Of a DNA stretch of 64,000 nt, positions 17,929 through 26,487 are shown in pieces. Each line of letters starts with the position of its first letter. Position 1 is the first letter of the stretch. The DNA is from DTKY01 sp037440765. Its GTDB lineage: Bacteria > Acidobacteriota > Terriglobia > Bryobacterales > Bryobacteraceae. A program made the position numbers and the translations under genes. Location of the stretch: positions 15,530 to 79,529 of the forward strand of contig JBBITL010000019.1 in the NCBI GenBank assembly GCA_037440765.1. The letters are read 5' to 3'. The notes beneath the pieces are model-generated. The model had not been told where the DNA came from and ran no database searches. It saw only the letters and a program-made list of their open reading frames with translations.

Positions 17929-18718
17929 ACGAACTTCCGCCCACAACCGCCGTCCCAAGGCCTACAAGAATGAGGCTTTTCTGGACACAGCCGACGCCCG
18001 TCCGCTGCGCATTCTTTCCGAGTACCTGGAGCCGCTCTCGCATTTCCGCCGCCACAGGATCCGCGACACCGTGGTGTTCTTCGGCTCGGCCAGGGTCACC
18101 GAGGACGGACCCATGGGACGCTACTACCGGGAGGCCCGCACGCTGGCCCGCATGATCACCGAGTGGTCCGACGGCCTGGAGAACTCCACGCGGCGCTTCG
18201 TGGTCTGCACGGGCGGCGGCCCCGGCATCATGGAGGCCGTCAACCGCGGCGCCCAGGATGCGGGCGGCAAGACCGTCGGGTTGAACATCGGCCTGCCCTT
18301 CGAACAGTGGCCCAATCCGTGGATCACGCCGGAGCTGTCCTTCGAGTTTCACTACTTCTTCATGCGGAAGTTCTGGTTTGCCTACCTGAGCAAGGCCCTG
18401 GTCGTGTTCCCCGGAGGATTCGGCACTCTTGATGAACTTACCGAGCTGCTCACGCTGGCCCAGACCGAGAAGCTCGCCAAGAAAATCGTGATCGTGCTGT
18501 ACGGCTCGAGTTATTGGAACGAGATCCTGAACTTCCCCGCCCTGGTCCGCCACGGGATGATCTCGCCGGAGGACCTGGAGCTTTTCGCGGTCGCCGACGA
18601 CCCGGACACGGCCATGCGCATCCTTCGCGAGGGCCTGACCAGGCACTACTTGCAGCCGGAGCGGGCCCAGGCCGAGGCCGAGGCCGAGACGCCCGCCATC
18701 GCCAGGTCGCGCATATGA
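17921..18718 (+). CDS. LOG family (TIGR00730-like) nucleoside-monophosphate phosphoribohydrolase-type protein
   Basis: A 265-residue Rossmann protein of the LOG/lysine-decarboxylase-like family, whose studied members hydrolyse AMP or cytokinin monophosphates. The signatures GGGPGIMEAVNRGA and PGGFGTLDELTE (PGGxGTxxE) are both intact. It has an N-terminal extension of about 45 residues and an Ala/Glu-rich tail. The start overlaps lpxD by eight bases, so the two are probably co-transcribed without an evident functional link. A perfect hairpin follows the stop. Confidence 0.88.
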   Translation: MIERTSAHNRRPKAYKNEAFLDTADARPLRILSEYLEPLSHFRRHRIRDTVVFFGSARVTEDGPMGRYYREARTLARMITEWSDGLENSTRRFVVCTGGGPGIMEAVNRGAQDAGGKTVGLNIGLPFEQWPNPWITPELSFEFHYFFMRKFWFAYLSKALVVFPGGFGTLDELTELLTLAQTEKLAKKIVIVLYGSSYWNEILNFPALVRHGMISPEDLELFAVADDPDTAMRILREGLTRHYLQPERAQAEAEAETPAIARSRI

Positions 18719-18735
18719 GGGCTTCCGGCCCTCAT
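18715..18735. terminator. Bidirectional hairpin between LOG gene and cheB
   Basis: ATGAGGGC and GCCCTCAT form a perfect 8-bp stem around a five-base loop. It overlaps the LOG stop and ends three bases before the cheB stop, so it can serve both convergent transcripts. There is no long T tract. Confidence 0.6.
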
Positions 18736-18737
18736 CG

Positions 18738-19784
18738 CTAAATTCTCCCCAGTTGCGCCAGAATGGCGGCGGGAACCCTGTTCAAGGCGGCGACCTGTCC
18801 GGCGGCGCCCAGGTTGATTGCTTCTCTCGGCATCCCGAACACAACCGAGCTGGCTTCGTCCTGAGCGATGGTCCTGGCGCCGGCCTGCCGCATCTTCAGC
18901 AGGCCGCGCGCGCCGTCCGATCCCATGCCTGTAAGCAGCACTCCGACCGCCCGCCGGCCGGCGGCCTCGGCCACCGAGGAGAACATGACGTCCACCGAGG
19001 GCCGTTGGTAGCAGACGCGCGGGCCGTCCTGGACGGCCACGCGGTAGCCTCCGTTCGCGCTCTTGCGCAACAGTAAGTGGAAATTCCCCGGAGCGACCAG
19101 GACCCGGCCGGGCGCGAGCGTATCGCCGTCCTGGGCCTCCTTCACTTCCATGGGGCAAAGGCTGTTCAGGCGGTTGGCGAAGGCCAGGGAAAACACGGGC
19201 GGGATGTGCTGGGTGATCAGGATGCCTGGACTGGCAGCGGGCAGCCGCAACAGCACTTCCTGGATTGCTTCGGTGCCCCCCGTGGAAGCGCCGATGGCGA
19301 TCACCGCCGAGGGATCAGCCGGCTTCGGCGCTGGGGCCGGATCCGGCCTGCCTGCGGGCTCGGCCGGCGAGCGCCGCACCCGGGCCGCGGCGGCGGCGCG
19401 GATCTTGGCTGCCAGGTCGATGCGCAACTCGCCGACAGAATACGGGCCTCCCGGCTTGGCCAGCACCTCCACCGCGCCTAGCCGCAGGGCCTCCAGGGCC
19501 GCCTGGCAGCCGGCCTGCCCGAGCGAACTGATCACGATAACCGGCATCGGCTGGTAGTGCATCACCTTCCTCAGAAACGTGAGGCCGTCCATGCGCGGCA
19601 TCTCGATGTCGAGCGTCAGCACGTCGGGCTGGAGCGTCAGGATTTTGTCGCGGGCCACGAACGGGTCCGGCGCGGTCCCCACGACCTCCAGGTCCGGCTC
19701 CGCGGCGATCGCCTCGGTGAGGATCCTTCGGACAATGGCCGAATCGTCGACCACCAGGACCCTGATCTTGCGGCTGGCGCTCAC
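18738..19784 (-). CDS. cheB: Chemotaxis protein-glutamate methylesterase/glutaminase CheB
   Basis: CheB removes methyl groups from receptor glutamates, setting adaptation. The 348-residue protein has a receiver domain with phospho-acceptor D59 (LDIEMPRMDG), a Pro/Ala-rich linker (residues 138-158) and the methylesterase domain with the triad S167 (GASTGGTEAI), H193 (TQHIPP) and D290 (TGMGSDG). It is the last gene of the chemotaxis operon; its ATG overlaps the stop of the cheX-like gene by four bases. Confidence 0.96.
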   Translation of the reverse strand: MSASRKIRVLVVDDSAIVRRILTEAIAAEPDLEVVGTAPDPFVARDKILTLQPDVLTLDIEMPRMDGLTFLRKVMHYQPMPVIVISSLGQAGCQAALEALRLGAVEVLAKPGGPYSVGELRIDLAAKIRAAAAARVRRSPAEPAGRPDPAPAPKPADPSAVIAIGASTGGTEAIQEVLLRLPAASPGILITQHIPPVFSLAFANRLNSLCPMEVKEAQDGDTLAPGRVLVAPGNFHLLLRKSANGGYRVAVQDGPRVCYQRPSVDVMFSSVAEAAGRRAVGVLLTGMGSDGARGLLKMRQAGARTIAQDEASSVVFGMPREAINLGAAGQVAALNRVPAAILAQLGRI

Positions 19785-20236
19785 CGGTCCGGCTCCAGTT
19801 CAAGTGACAGGCCCAGGGCTCCTTCGGCCAGCTCCAGGTCCCGCCGCGCGGTCTTGCAGTCGAACAGCAGCGCCGAACCGGGAGGCTCAAGCGCCGGACT
19901 GTCAAGTTCGAAAAGGGCCCCCTCCTCCAGGCGGCTCAGCACCGACCCGCAGAGCATGTTGGCCAGTTCACAGACCACCTGGCCGACCTGGGCCGCGGTG
20001 ACCGCCGCTTCCTCTACTCCCAGGAAGCCCGCTGCCAGCCCGCGCGCGGTGTGGCGCGGCACTCGCACCCTGAGTCTCCCCCGCAATCCGCCACGGAAGG
20101 ACAGCGCCGCCGAGAGCCAGTCTGCCGCCGCAGCCCCCGTCGGCTCGGCGTCCCCCAGCGTGCTCGTGAAGAACATGGTTTCCAGCACTTCGGCCGCCGC
20201 ATCGAACAAGACCTGATCCAGCTTACCTTCCGGCAT
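19781..20236 (-). CDS. CheX/CheC-like chemotaxis phosphatase
   Basis: A 151-residue protein with the general shape of CheX/CheC phosphatases, which dephosphorylate CheY. One E-x2-N active-site helix is visible (CELANMLCGSVLSRLEEG); a second such helix, as in CheC, was not found, so it is closer to CheX. It sits between cheY (14-base overlap) and cheB (4-base overlap). This placement, in an operon lacking cheZ, supports a phosphatase role. Assignment to the family is by motif and context only. Confidence 0.72.
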   Translation of the reverse strand: MPEGKLDQVLFDAAAEVLETMFFTSTLGDAEPTGAAAADWLSAALSFRGGLRGRLRVRVPRHTARGLAAGFLGVEEAAVTAAQVGQVVCELANMLCGSVLSRLEEGALFELDSPALEPPGSALLFDCKTARRDLELAEGALGLSLELEPDR

Positions 20237-20615
20237 CCGCCACTCCCAATACCCGTTCCATTTCCTCCCGCAGCGTCTCGGGAAGGAAGGGCTTCGTCAC
20301 GTAGCCTTTTGCGCCCAGGGTCATCATCTGCTCGACGCGGCCGCGGGTGCGGTCGGTCGAGACCACCACCACCGGAATCGACTGGAGCGCGGGATCGGCC
20401 TCCAGGTGGCGGATGAACTGCTCGCCGTCCATGGTCGGCATGTTGATGTCGGTCAGCACCAGGTCCACCCACTCACGCTGCAACAGGTCCAGGGCGTCCC
20501 GGCCGTGGCCGGCCTCCAGGCACGTGCCCAGGTCCAGACCGGACAGCTCCAGCACCCGGCGCACGAATGACCGCATGGCCGGTGAATCATCCACGATCAA
20601 CACGTTATACGCCAT
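20223..20615 (-). CDS. cheY: Chemotaxis response regulator CheY
   Basis: A 130-residue single receiver domain with acidic pair D9/D10, phospho-acceptor D56 (LTDINMP), S86 at the Thr/Ser switch and K108 (VTKPF). It has no output domain, as expected for the diffusible signal from CheA. The gene overlaps cheD by 11 bases and the cheX-like gene by 14. Its effector is unknown since no flagellar motor or pilus ATPase gene is in the window. Confidence 0.93.
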   Translation of the reverse strand: MAYNVLIVDDSPAMRSFVRRVLELSGLDLGTCLEAGHGRDALDLLQREWVDLVLTDINMPTMDGEQFIRHLEADPALQSIPVVVVSTDRTRGRVEQMMTLGAKGYVTKPFLPETLREEMERVLGVADAGR

Positions 20616-21129
20616 TCAATGCCCCCTTCCCAGGAGCCTTCGCCAGCGGCATCTCCTGCTCATGCTCTCCTTCTCCGCGCAGCAGCATCCTGCCGCTGGC
20701 CACCTGCAACCTGACCGTCCTGGGCCGCAAACCGCCCACGGCCTCGGCCGACACCATGATGCCTGCCTTCCATAAGATCTTCCGCATTGCCAGGTGATTC
20801 CTCTTGCCAATGTTGAACGTCCCCTGTTGATCCATCATCTGCGCGCCGCCGGCGGCCCCCACCACCAGCCGGCGTTTAGCGGCGCCGAGCGCGTAGGCGT
20901 TGTGAAACAGCAGCGGGATGCCCGTGTCGGCGTACATGAATGGTCTGATGCGCGCCTTCTCCTGGTCCACGCCGGACTCCGGCAGCATGAAGTGGAGCAG
21001 TCCGCCCACTCGCGCCACCGGATCGTGGATCATCACCGCGATGCAGGAGCCGAGGGCGTAGGTCACCAGCTCGGCGGCGAGGTCGTTGCTCACCTGGCAG
21101 TCTCCGACGCCTACCACAAGCGGGTGCAT
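20605..21129 (-). CDS. cheD: Chemoreceptor glutamine deamidase CheD
   Basis: CheD deamidates receptor glutamines and partners CheC-type proteins. The 174-residue protein has the catalytic Cys/His pair in YALGSCIAVMIHD and GGLLHFMLPES. The ATG at 21129 lies two bases after the cheR stop; the frame extends upstream inside cheR but without family similarity. A long C-terminus ends in KGALNGV. Confidence 0.93.
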   Translation of the reverse strand: MHPLVVGVGDCQVSNDLAAELVTYALGSCIAVMIHDPVARVGGLLHFMLPESGVDQEKARIRPFMYADTGIPLLFHNAYALGAAKRRLVVGAAGGAQMMDQQGTFNIGKRNHLAMRKILWKAGIMVSAEAVGGLRPRTVRLQVASGRMLLRGEGEHEQEMPLAKAPGKGALNGV

Positions 21130-21131
21130 CG

Positions 21132-22007
21132 CTAGGCTCCCCCTCGTCCAGTGCCGGCCACGCCGGCCTCCGGCTTTCTGTAGGTGGCCGGGCATAGGTA
21201 TTGCAGCGGGTGATCGACGCCGCTCAGGCTTTCGGCATGTCCTATCAGCAAATAGCCGCCCGGCTCCAGGTTGCCTGCAAGGCGGTTCACCAGGTCGCGC
21301 TGCGTAGGCTTGTCGAAGTAGATCATCACGTTCCGGCAAAAGATGGCGTGGAAGGAGCCGAGCCGTGAGAAGTCATCCAACAGGTTGAGGCGCTTGAACT
21401 CGACCGCCGCCCGCACCTCCGGCTTCACCAGGTACCAGTCTTTCCAGCGCTGTTCGCCCCTCAGCACATACCGGCGGAGGCGCTCGGCGGGAATCCCGGC
21501 GAAACGCTCAGCCGGATAGGCCCCTCTGCGCGCGGTGGCCAGCACCCGGGTGGAGATGTCGGTCGCCAGGATGCGGGTGCGTCCGAGCGCGGCTTGTCCC
21601 AGTTCCTCCAGGATGGTGAAGGCGATCGAGTAGGGTTCCTCGCCCGTGGAGCAGGCGGCGCTCCAGATGGCCGTGCGGTTCCCGTTCCGAAGGGCCGGCA
21701 GCACGGTGCGGCGCATGAAATCGAAGTGCGCCGGCTCCCGGAAGAAACTGGTGTGGTTGGTGGTGAGCGCGTCGATCAGCGCTATCAGCGACTCGCCGGT
21801 GCGGTCCGCCAGTACGTGACGGTAGTACTCCTGAAAGGACCGGAAGTTCAGTTCCCGGATTTTCCGGCCCAGCCGCGCCGACACCAGCGCCTCTTTGCCT
21901 TGCCGCAGGTCGAGGCCGAACTGCTCGCGGGCCAGCCGGCGGAACTGCTGGAATTCCTGATGGGTCAGGGGACGGACGCCGGAAAGGGCCTCCCGCAACT
22001 CACTCAC
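21132..22007 (-). CDS. cheR: Chemotaxis protein methyltransferase CheR
   Basis: CheR methylates receptor glutamates with S-adenosylmethionine. The 291-residue protein has the N-terminal helical domain (about residues 15-90) and the SAM-binding domain with WSAACSTGEEPYS, ILATDIS and CRNVMIYFD. The start overlaps the end of cheA by eight bases. Its likely docking partner is the receptor upstream, which ends in a pentapeptide-like tail. Confidence 0.96.
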   Translation of the reverse strand: MSELREALSGVRPLTHQEFQQFRRLAREQFGLDLRQGKEALVSARLGRKIRELNFRSFQEYYRHVLADRTGESLIALIDALTTNHTSFFREPAHFDFMRRTVLPALRNGNRTAIWSAACSTGEEPYSIAFTILEELGQAALGRTRILATDISTRVLATARRGAYPAERFAGIPAERLRRYVLRGEQRWKDWYLVKPEVRAAVEFKRLNLLDDFSRLGSFHAIFCRNVMIYFDKPTQRDLVNRLAGNLEPGGYLLIGHAESLSGVDHPLQYLCPATYRKPEAGVAGTGRGGA

Positions 22008-24054
22008 GTCCGGCCCCGCGAAACACGCCTTCCATGTCGAGAATCAGACCCACCCGGCCGTCGCCCAGGATGGCTCCACCGGCGATCCCCGCGATGTTCT
22101 TGAGACTCTCGCCCAGGCTCTTGATCACCACTTCCTGCTTGCCCACCACGTCGTCCACCAGCACACAGAACGGCCGTCCCTCACATTCGGCCACGGCCAG
22201 CAACCCCTGGCATGGATCTTCCGACCGCGGCCGGACGCCGAAGCGGCGGTGCAGGCGCACCAGCGGCAGGAGCCGCCCGCGCACCAGCGCCATTTCATCG
22301 CGGCCGTGCACCGAGCTGAGCGCGTCCGGGGTGGGACGGAACATCTCCCTGACGGCGAAGATCGGGATGATGTAGCGGCAGTCGCCGACCACGACCACAA
22401 GTCCTTCCACGATGGCCAGAGTGAGCGGCAGCTTGAGGAAGAAGGTGGCCCCCCGCCCCGTTCTGGATTGAATGTCGATGCGCCCCCGCAGCTTCTGAAC
22501 GTGGCGGCGCACCACATCCATGCCCACGCCGCGGCCGGAGATGTCGCTGACCTGGTCCGCGGTCGAGAAGCCCGGCTCGAATATTAGATGGAAGATGTCG
22601 TTCTCGGCCAGTTGAGCCCCCTCCGGAATCAGGCCCCTTTGCTGCGCCCTGGCGAGGATCTTCTCGCGGTCCAGCCCGCGTCCGTCATCGGAGACCTCGA
22701 CCACGATCTGCCCGCCCTGGTGGTGAGCCGCCAGCCGCAGCCGCGCCACAGGGTTCTTGCCGGCGGCCGCCCGCGCCTCGGCCGGCTCAATCCCGTGGTC
22801 GATGGCGTTCCGGACCATGTGCATAAGGGGGTCGGCCAGTTGTTCGGCAATAGTCTTGTCCAGCTCGGTGTCTTCCCCGCTGGTTTCCAGTTCCACCTGT
22901 TTGCCCGCCTTGCGCGACAGGTCGCGCACCAGGCGGGCCGTGCGCTGAAAGACCTGGCCGACGGGCAGCATGCGCATACTCATCGTGGTGCGCTGAACCT
23001 CGCTCGTGATACGCGCCAGTTGCGAGAGGTCGCCTTGCAGCCGCGGGTCCTGAATCGAGGCCAGGCCGGGGTTATGGCGGATGAGGGACTGCGCGATCAC
23101 CATCTCTCCGACCATATCCATCAGGTAGTCCAGTTTGCCGGTGTCCACCCTCACCGAGGAAGTGTCCGCCGCCGTGGCGGCGGCGCTCCTGACCTGTGTC
23201 CGGTCAAGCGTCCCTTCCGGCGCCGGTGCGGCGCCCGCCGGAGTTCCCTCTGCGGCCGGCGAGGGCGCCTCAGGCGGAAGCTCCTCCGACCCTTCCCCTC
23301 CCGGGCGAACCTCATCCGCCAGTGCCTGGACCTTCGCAAGCAGCGCCCGGTGGTCGGGAGCCGGCGGGGCGGGGCGGCTGGCCAGCGCCGCATCCACCGC
23401 CGACACGGCTTGACGCAGAACGTCGGCGCTCTCCAGCACCAGGTCGACCACCGCCGGCGTGATCGCCAGATCCCCGTTGCGGGCCAGATCGAGCAGCGTC
23501 TCGACCTCGTGGGCCACCTCTTGAATGACGGCGAACTCCAGGAAGCCGGCCAGGCCCTTGATGGTGTGGAAACCGCGAAAGACCTCGTGGATCGCCTCGG
23601 CATCGGCCGGGTTCTGCTCCAGCGTCAGCGTCCGGCTTTCGATGGAAGCCAGGTGCTCCCGTGACTCCAGGATGAAGTCCCTGACCAGTTCGGGGTCCTG
23701 GGCCAGGGATCTGAATTGAATTGGCGGCTCCTCCCCGGCCGACGCGGCCTCCGTTGCCGCCGGCTGGCGAGTCTCCTGCTCCAGGGCCTGCTGCAATTCG
23801 GCCATTCCGCCCCGCAGTTCCTGCTCTAGCGCCGCCCGCCCCTTCCCCTTATTGCGGACGCGCGTCTTCTCAGCCAACTCGGATGCCAGCCTGGCCGTCC
23901 GCAGGCAGCCGCTGCCGCCGGCCATTTCGCTCAACCGGAGCAGGTCGCCGGCCATGCCCTTGTGAACGCCGTCCAGAACCAGCCGCGTGGCTAATTCGTC
24001 GATCTGCTCTCTTAACCGGAGGCCGGCGGCCGCCTGATCGCTGTCTGCTTTCAT
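22000..24054 (-). CDS. cheA: Chemotaxis histidine kinase CheA
   Basis: CheA phosphorylates CheY and CheB in response to receptor state. The 684-residue protein has an HPt domain with phospho-acceptor His163 (FHTIKGLAGFL), a linker with a low-complexity segment, a dimerisation domain, the ATPase domain (N box HMVRNAIDHGIEPAEAR, G boxes DDGRGLD and GRGVGMDVV) and a C-terminal CheW-like domain. The first 100 residues resemble another HPt helix bundle, but the expected His is absent around residue 40 (LLRLSEMAGGSG). No separate CheY-binding P2 domain is evident. Confidence 0.95.
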   Translation of the reverse strand: MKADSDQAAAGLRLREQIDELATRLVLDGVHKGMAGDLLRLSEMAGGSGCLRTARLASELAEKTRVRNKGKGRAALEQELRGGMAELQQALEQETRQPAATEAASAGEEPPIQFRSLAQDPELVRDFILESREHLASIESRTLTLEQNPADAEAIHEVFRGFHTIKGLAGFLEFAVIQEVAHEVETLLDLARNGDLAITPAVVDLVLESADVLRQAVSAVDAALASRPAPPAPDHRALLAKVQALADEVRPGGEGSEELPPEAPSPAAEGTPAGAAPAPEGTLDRTQVRSAAATAADTSSVRVDTGKLDYLMDMVGEMVIAQSLIRHNPGLASIQDPRLQGDLSQLARITSEVQRTTMSMRMLPVGQVFQRTARLVRDLSRKAGKQVELETSGEDTELDKTIAEQLADPLMHMVRNAIDHGIEPAEARAAAGKNPVARLRLAAHHQGGQIVVEVSDDGRGLDREKILARAQQRGLIPEGAQLAENDIFHLIFEPGFSTADQVSDISGRGVGMDVVRRHVQKLRGRIDIQSRTGRGATFFLKLPLTLAIVEGLVVVVGDCRYIIPIFAVREMFRPTPDALSSVHGRDEMALVRGRLLPLVRLHRRFGVRPRSEDPCQGLLAVAECEGRPFCVLVDDVVGKQEVVIKSLGESLKNIAGIAGGAILGDGRVGLILDMEGVFRGAGRE

Positions 24055-24068
24055 AGACTCCTCAGGGC

Positions 24069-24091
24069 GGCCCTGCGCTGAATCCAGGGCC
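24069..24091 (-). promoter_or_regulatory. Intercistronic hairpin between MCP gene and cheA
   Basis: GGCCCTG and CAGGGCC form a perfect 7-bp stem with a nine-base loop in the only long gap (58 bases) of the otherwise overlapping operon. It may adjust receptor to kinase expression by RNA processing or partial termination. Confidence 0.4.
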
Positions 24092-24112
24092 GGCGGCGGA
24101 TGCGCCGTCGTT

Positions 24113-25759
24113 TCAGAACTCCTTGAACTCAGCTTCCAGCGGCAGGGCGATCTCCCGGGCTGTGGCGTCCAGGGGCGCAGCCGCCGCCTTGTGGCCCACC
24201 GCGGCGCTCAGCGCCGGCAGACCGGAAGCGGCATTGCCAGCGCGCTGCGGCGGGCGCTGGACCGGCAGCCGCGACTCCGGCTTGCGGCGGCTGGCAGCCA
24301 GACGCCGCCCACCGGGACTCTCCTGCGCGCCTCCTCCGACCATGGCCACCAGGCGGTCCACCAGATCCTTCAGCGTCTCGGACTGAGCCGTCAGCTCCTC
24401 GGCCGCCGCGGCGCTTTCTTCCGCGCTGGCGGCGGTCTTCTGCGTCACCTGCTCCATCTGGGAGATCGCCTTGCTGATCTGCTCGAGGCCGCGCGCCTGC
24501 TCCTGGCTGCCCAGGTTCACCTCATCCACCAGGGTCTTTATTCTGGCCGATTCGGCCGTGATGCCGCGGATGGCTTCTGCCACATGGTCGACCTTCACCT
24601 TGCCGTCATTGGACTTGGCGATGGATTCCTCGATCAGGGCCGCCGTGTCCTTGGCCGCCTGCGCGCAGCGCTGCGCCAGGTTGCGCACCTCGTCGGCCAC
24701 CACCGCGAAGCCCATGCCCGCCTCGCCCGCCCGGGCGGCTTCCACCGCCGCGTTCAGAGCCAGGATGTTGGTCTGGAAGGCAATCTCGTCGATGACCTTG
24801 ATGATCTTGGAGATCCTGTCGCTCGAAGCGTTTATCTCGCCCATGGCGACCACCATTTGGCCCAGGCTCTGGTTGGTCTCGGCGAACTTCTCCTGCGAGC
24901 CCGTCACCAGGTCGGCCGCCGAACGCGAGTTCTCGCTGTTCTTGCGCGCCATGGAGTTGATTTCCTCGCTGGAAGCGGAAGTCTCCTCGAGCGACGCGGC
25001 TTGCTCGGAGGAACCCTGCGCCAGCGACTGGCTGGAGGCCGAGATCTGCCCGGCCGCGCCGGCCACCTGCCGGGCGCCCTCGCCCATCTCGTCGGCCAGC
25101 CGCCGCAGCGTGCGGCTGATGCCGCGGATCACCCACAGCACGATCGCGCCAGCCGCCAGGGACGCGCCGATCAGAAGGAAGCCGATCCACCGGTTTCGCG
25201 CGATTGTGGCGTCGCCCGCCGCCGCCGCTGCGGCCTGCTGCTGCCGCTGGTTCTCCAGCAGTTGTGCCGCAGCCCTTTGCATTTCGCCGGCCATCACGGT
25301 GGTCTTGTCCAAGGCGCTGACCATGGCGGCGTCGAACCGCTGCTGCTCGCAGGATTTCGAGATCTCCTCGTAGAGCGGCAGCCAGGCCGCCAGTTGCGCC
25401 TCTATGGTGTCGACCGACTGCCGTTCGACCTCGGTCAGAGCCAGCGACCGATACTCGGCCACTCGCTTCCGGATGCCCTCCGAGGCCGCCTGGAAGGTCT
25501 CCCGCGCCAGCTTCACCGAGGGGTTCTTCAGCATGCTGAACAGGATCACGCCCCGCTGGCCACCCCTCAGGTCCGAGATGTTGGTGGCGATCTGGCCGGC
25601 CAGCCCGGTCTTCTGGGCGGCCTGGCCCGTGGCCTCGTGGAGTGCGGCCCCGAGGCTCTTGACGCGCATCAGCGACTCGTATGCGGCCCCCAGAACCAGC
25701 ACAACCATCGCGCCGGAGCACATCATCAGTTTCTTGCTTATCGTCATTCGGGACTTCAT
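24113..25759 (-). CDS. Methyl-accepting chemotaxis protein
   Basis: A 548-residue receptor with two membrane helices (about residues 10-27 and 191-211) flanking a four-helix-bundle-type periplasmic sensor of about 160 residues. A HAMP-like segment and a long cytoplasmic coiled coil follow. The conserved hairpin tip is present (DEIAFQTNILALNAAVEAARAG, shown by IAFQTNILALNAAVEAAR), as are Gln/Glu-rich methylation regions. After a basic low-complexity linker the protein ends in EFKEF, reminiscent of the CheR/CheB-docking pentapeptide (xWxxF). It is the only receptor in the operon; the ligand is unknown. Confidence 0.95.
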   Translation of the reverse strand: MKSRMTISKKLMMCSGAMVVLVLGAAYESLMRVKSLGAALHEATGQAAQKTGLAGQIATNISDLRGGQRGVILFSMLKNPSVKLARETFQAASEGIRKRVAEYRSLALTEVERQSVDTIEAQLAAWLPLYEEISKSCEQQRFDAAMVSALDKTTVMAGEMQRAAAQLLENQRQQQAAAAAAGDATIARNRWIGFLLIGASLAAGAIVLWVIRGISRTLRRLADEMGEGARQVAGAAGQISASSQSLAQGSSEQAASLEETSASSEEINSMARKNSENSRSAADLVTGSQEKFAETNQSLGQMVVAMGEINASSDRISKIIKVIDEIAFQTNILALNAAVEAARAGEAGMGFAVVADEVRNLAQRCAQAAKDTAALIEESIAKSNDGKVKVDHVAEAIRGITAESARIKTLVDEVNLGSQEQARGLEQISKAISQMEQVTQKTAASAEESAAAAEELTAQSETLKDLVDRLVAMVGGGAQESPGGRRLAASRRKPESRLPVQRPPQRAGNAASGLPALSAAVGHKAAAAPLDATAREIALPLEAEFKEF

Positions 25760-25772
25760 TCCTCTGGTTCTC

Positions 25773-26291
25773 CTAACCCAGCACGGACTCCAGGCCGTGC
25801 AGTTCCTGGCTTGTGAGCACCTGGTCGATCTCCAGCAGGATCTTCACCTTGCCCTTGATCTTGGCCATCCCGAGCAGGTACGGGGTGGCGACTCCCTGCC
25901 CGAAATCGGGGGTGTCTTCGATGTCGGTCTCCGCCAGGTTGAGCACCTCGGCGACGCCGTCCACCACGATCCCCATCAGCACCGGGGTCCCGCCAGCCTG
26001 CACCTGGACCACGATGATGCACGTGCGCTGCGTGTACTCCTGTTCCGGCAGGCCGAACTTGAGTCTCAGATCCACGACCGGAATCACCTTGCCGCGCAGA
26101 TTAATCACTCCTTTAACGTGGGCCGGGGTCTGCGGCACTGCCGTGATGTCCTGGACGCCCATGATTTCCCGGACCTTAAGGACCCGGATGCCGAACTCCT
26201 CCCGGCCCAGTTGAAACACCAGGTACTTGCCTCCGCGCTGACCGCTGGCCGAATGCTCGCTGGCCACCTTCTCCTGGACTGTCGATTCCAT
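25773..26291 (-). CDS. cheW: Chemotaxis coupling protein CheW
   Basis: CheW bridges receptor and CheA. The 172-residue protein has an approximately 25-residue N-terminal extension and a full CheW fold including FQLGREEFGI, INLRGKVIPVVDLR and IGIVVDGVAEVL-type segments. The ATG at 26291 is preceded by AAAGGAAG; an open frame continues upstream but shows no similarity. It is the first gene of the minus-strand operon, so the operon promoter lies in the 196 bases separating it from the SpoIIE-type phosphatase gene. Confidence 0.93.
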   Translation of the reverse strand: MESTVQEKVASEHSASGQRGGKYLVFQLGREEFGIRVLKVREIMGVQDITAVPQTPAHVKGVINLRGKVIPVVDLRLKFGLPEQEYTQRTCIIVVQVQAGGTPVLMGIVVDGVAEVLNLAETDIEDTPDFGQGVATPYLLGMAKIKGKVKILLEIDQVLTSQELHGLESVLG

Positions 26292-26487
26292 ACGCTTCCT
26301 TTCTGCCGGCGGCCGGGTACGCCTGCCGGTCCGCAGGGCGCTCCAGCCAGCTACCCGGGATGGGTTGCTAGCAATGCCATCGACGGCGAGCGGGCTGGTC
26401 TTTAGCCCGGGGCAAGGCGCGGCGCGGCTTCCTTCGCAGGCAGGTCGAGCGGGAGGGCCGGGTGCTACAATACCGCCGTGGAATAGG

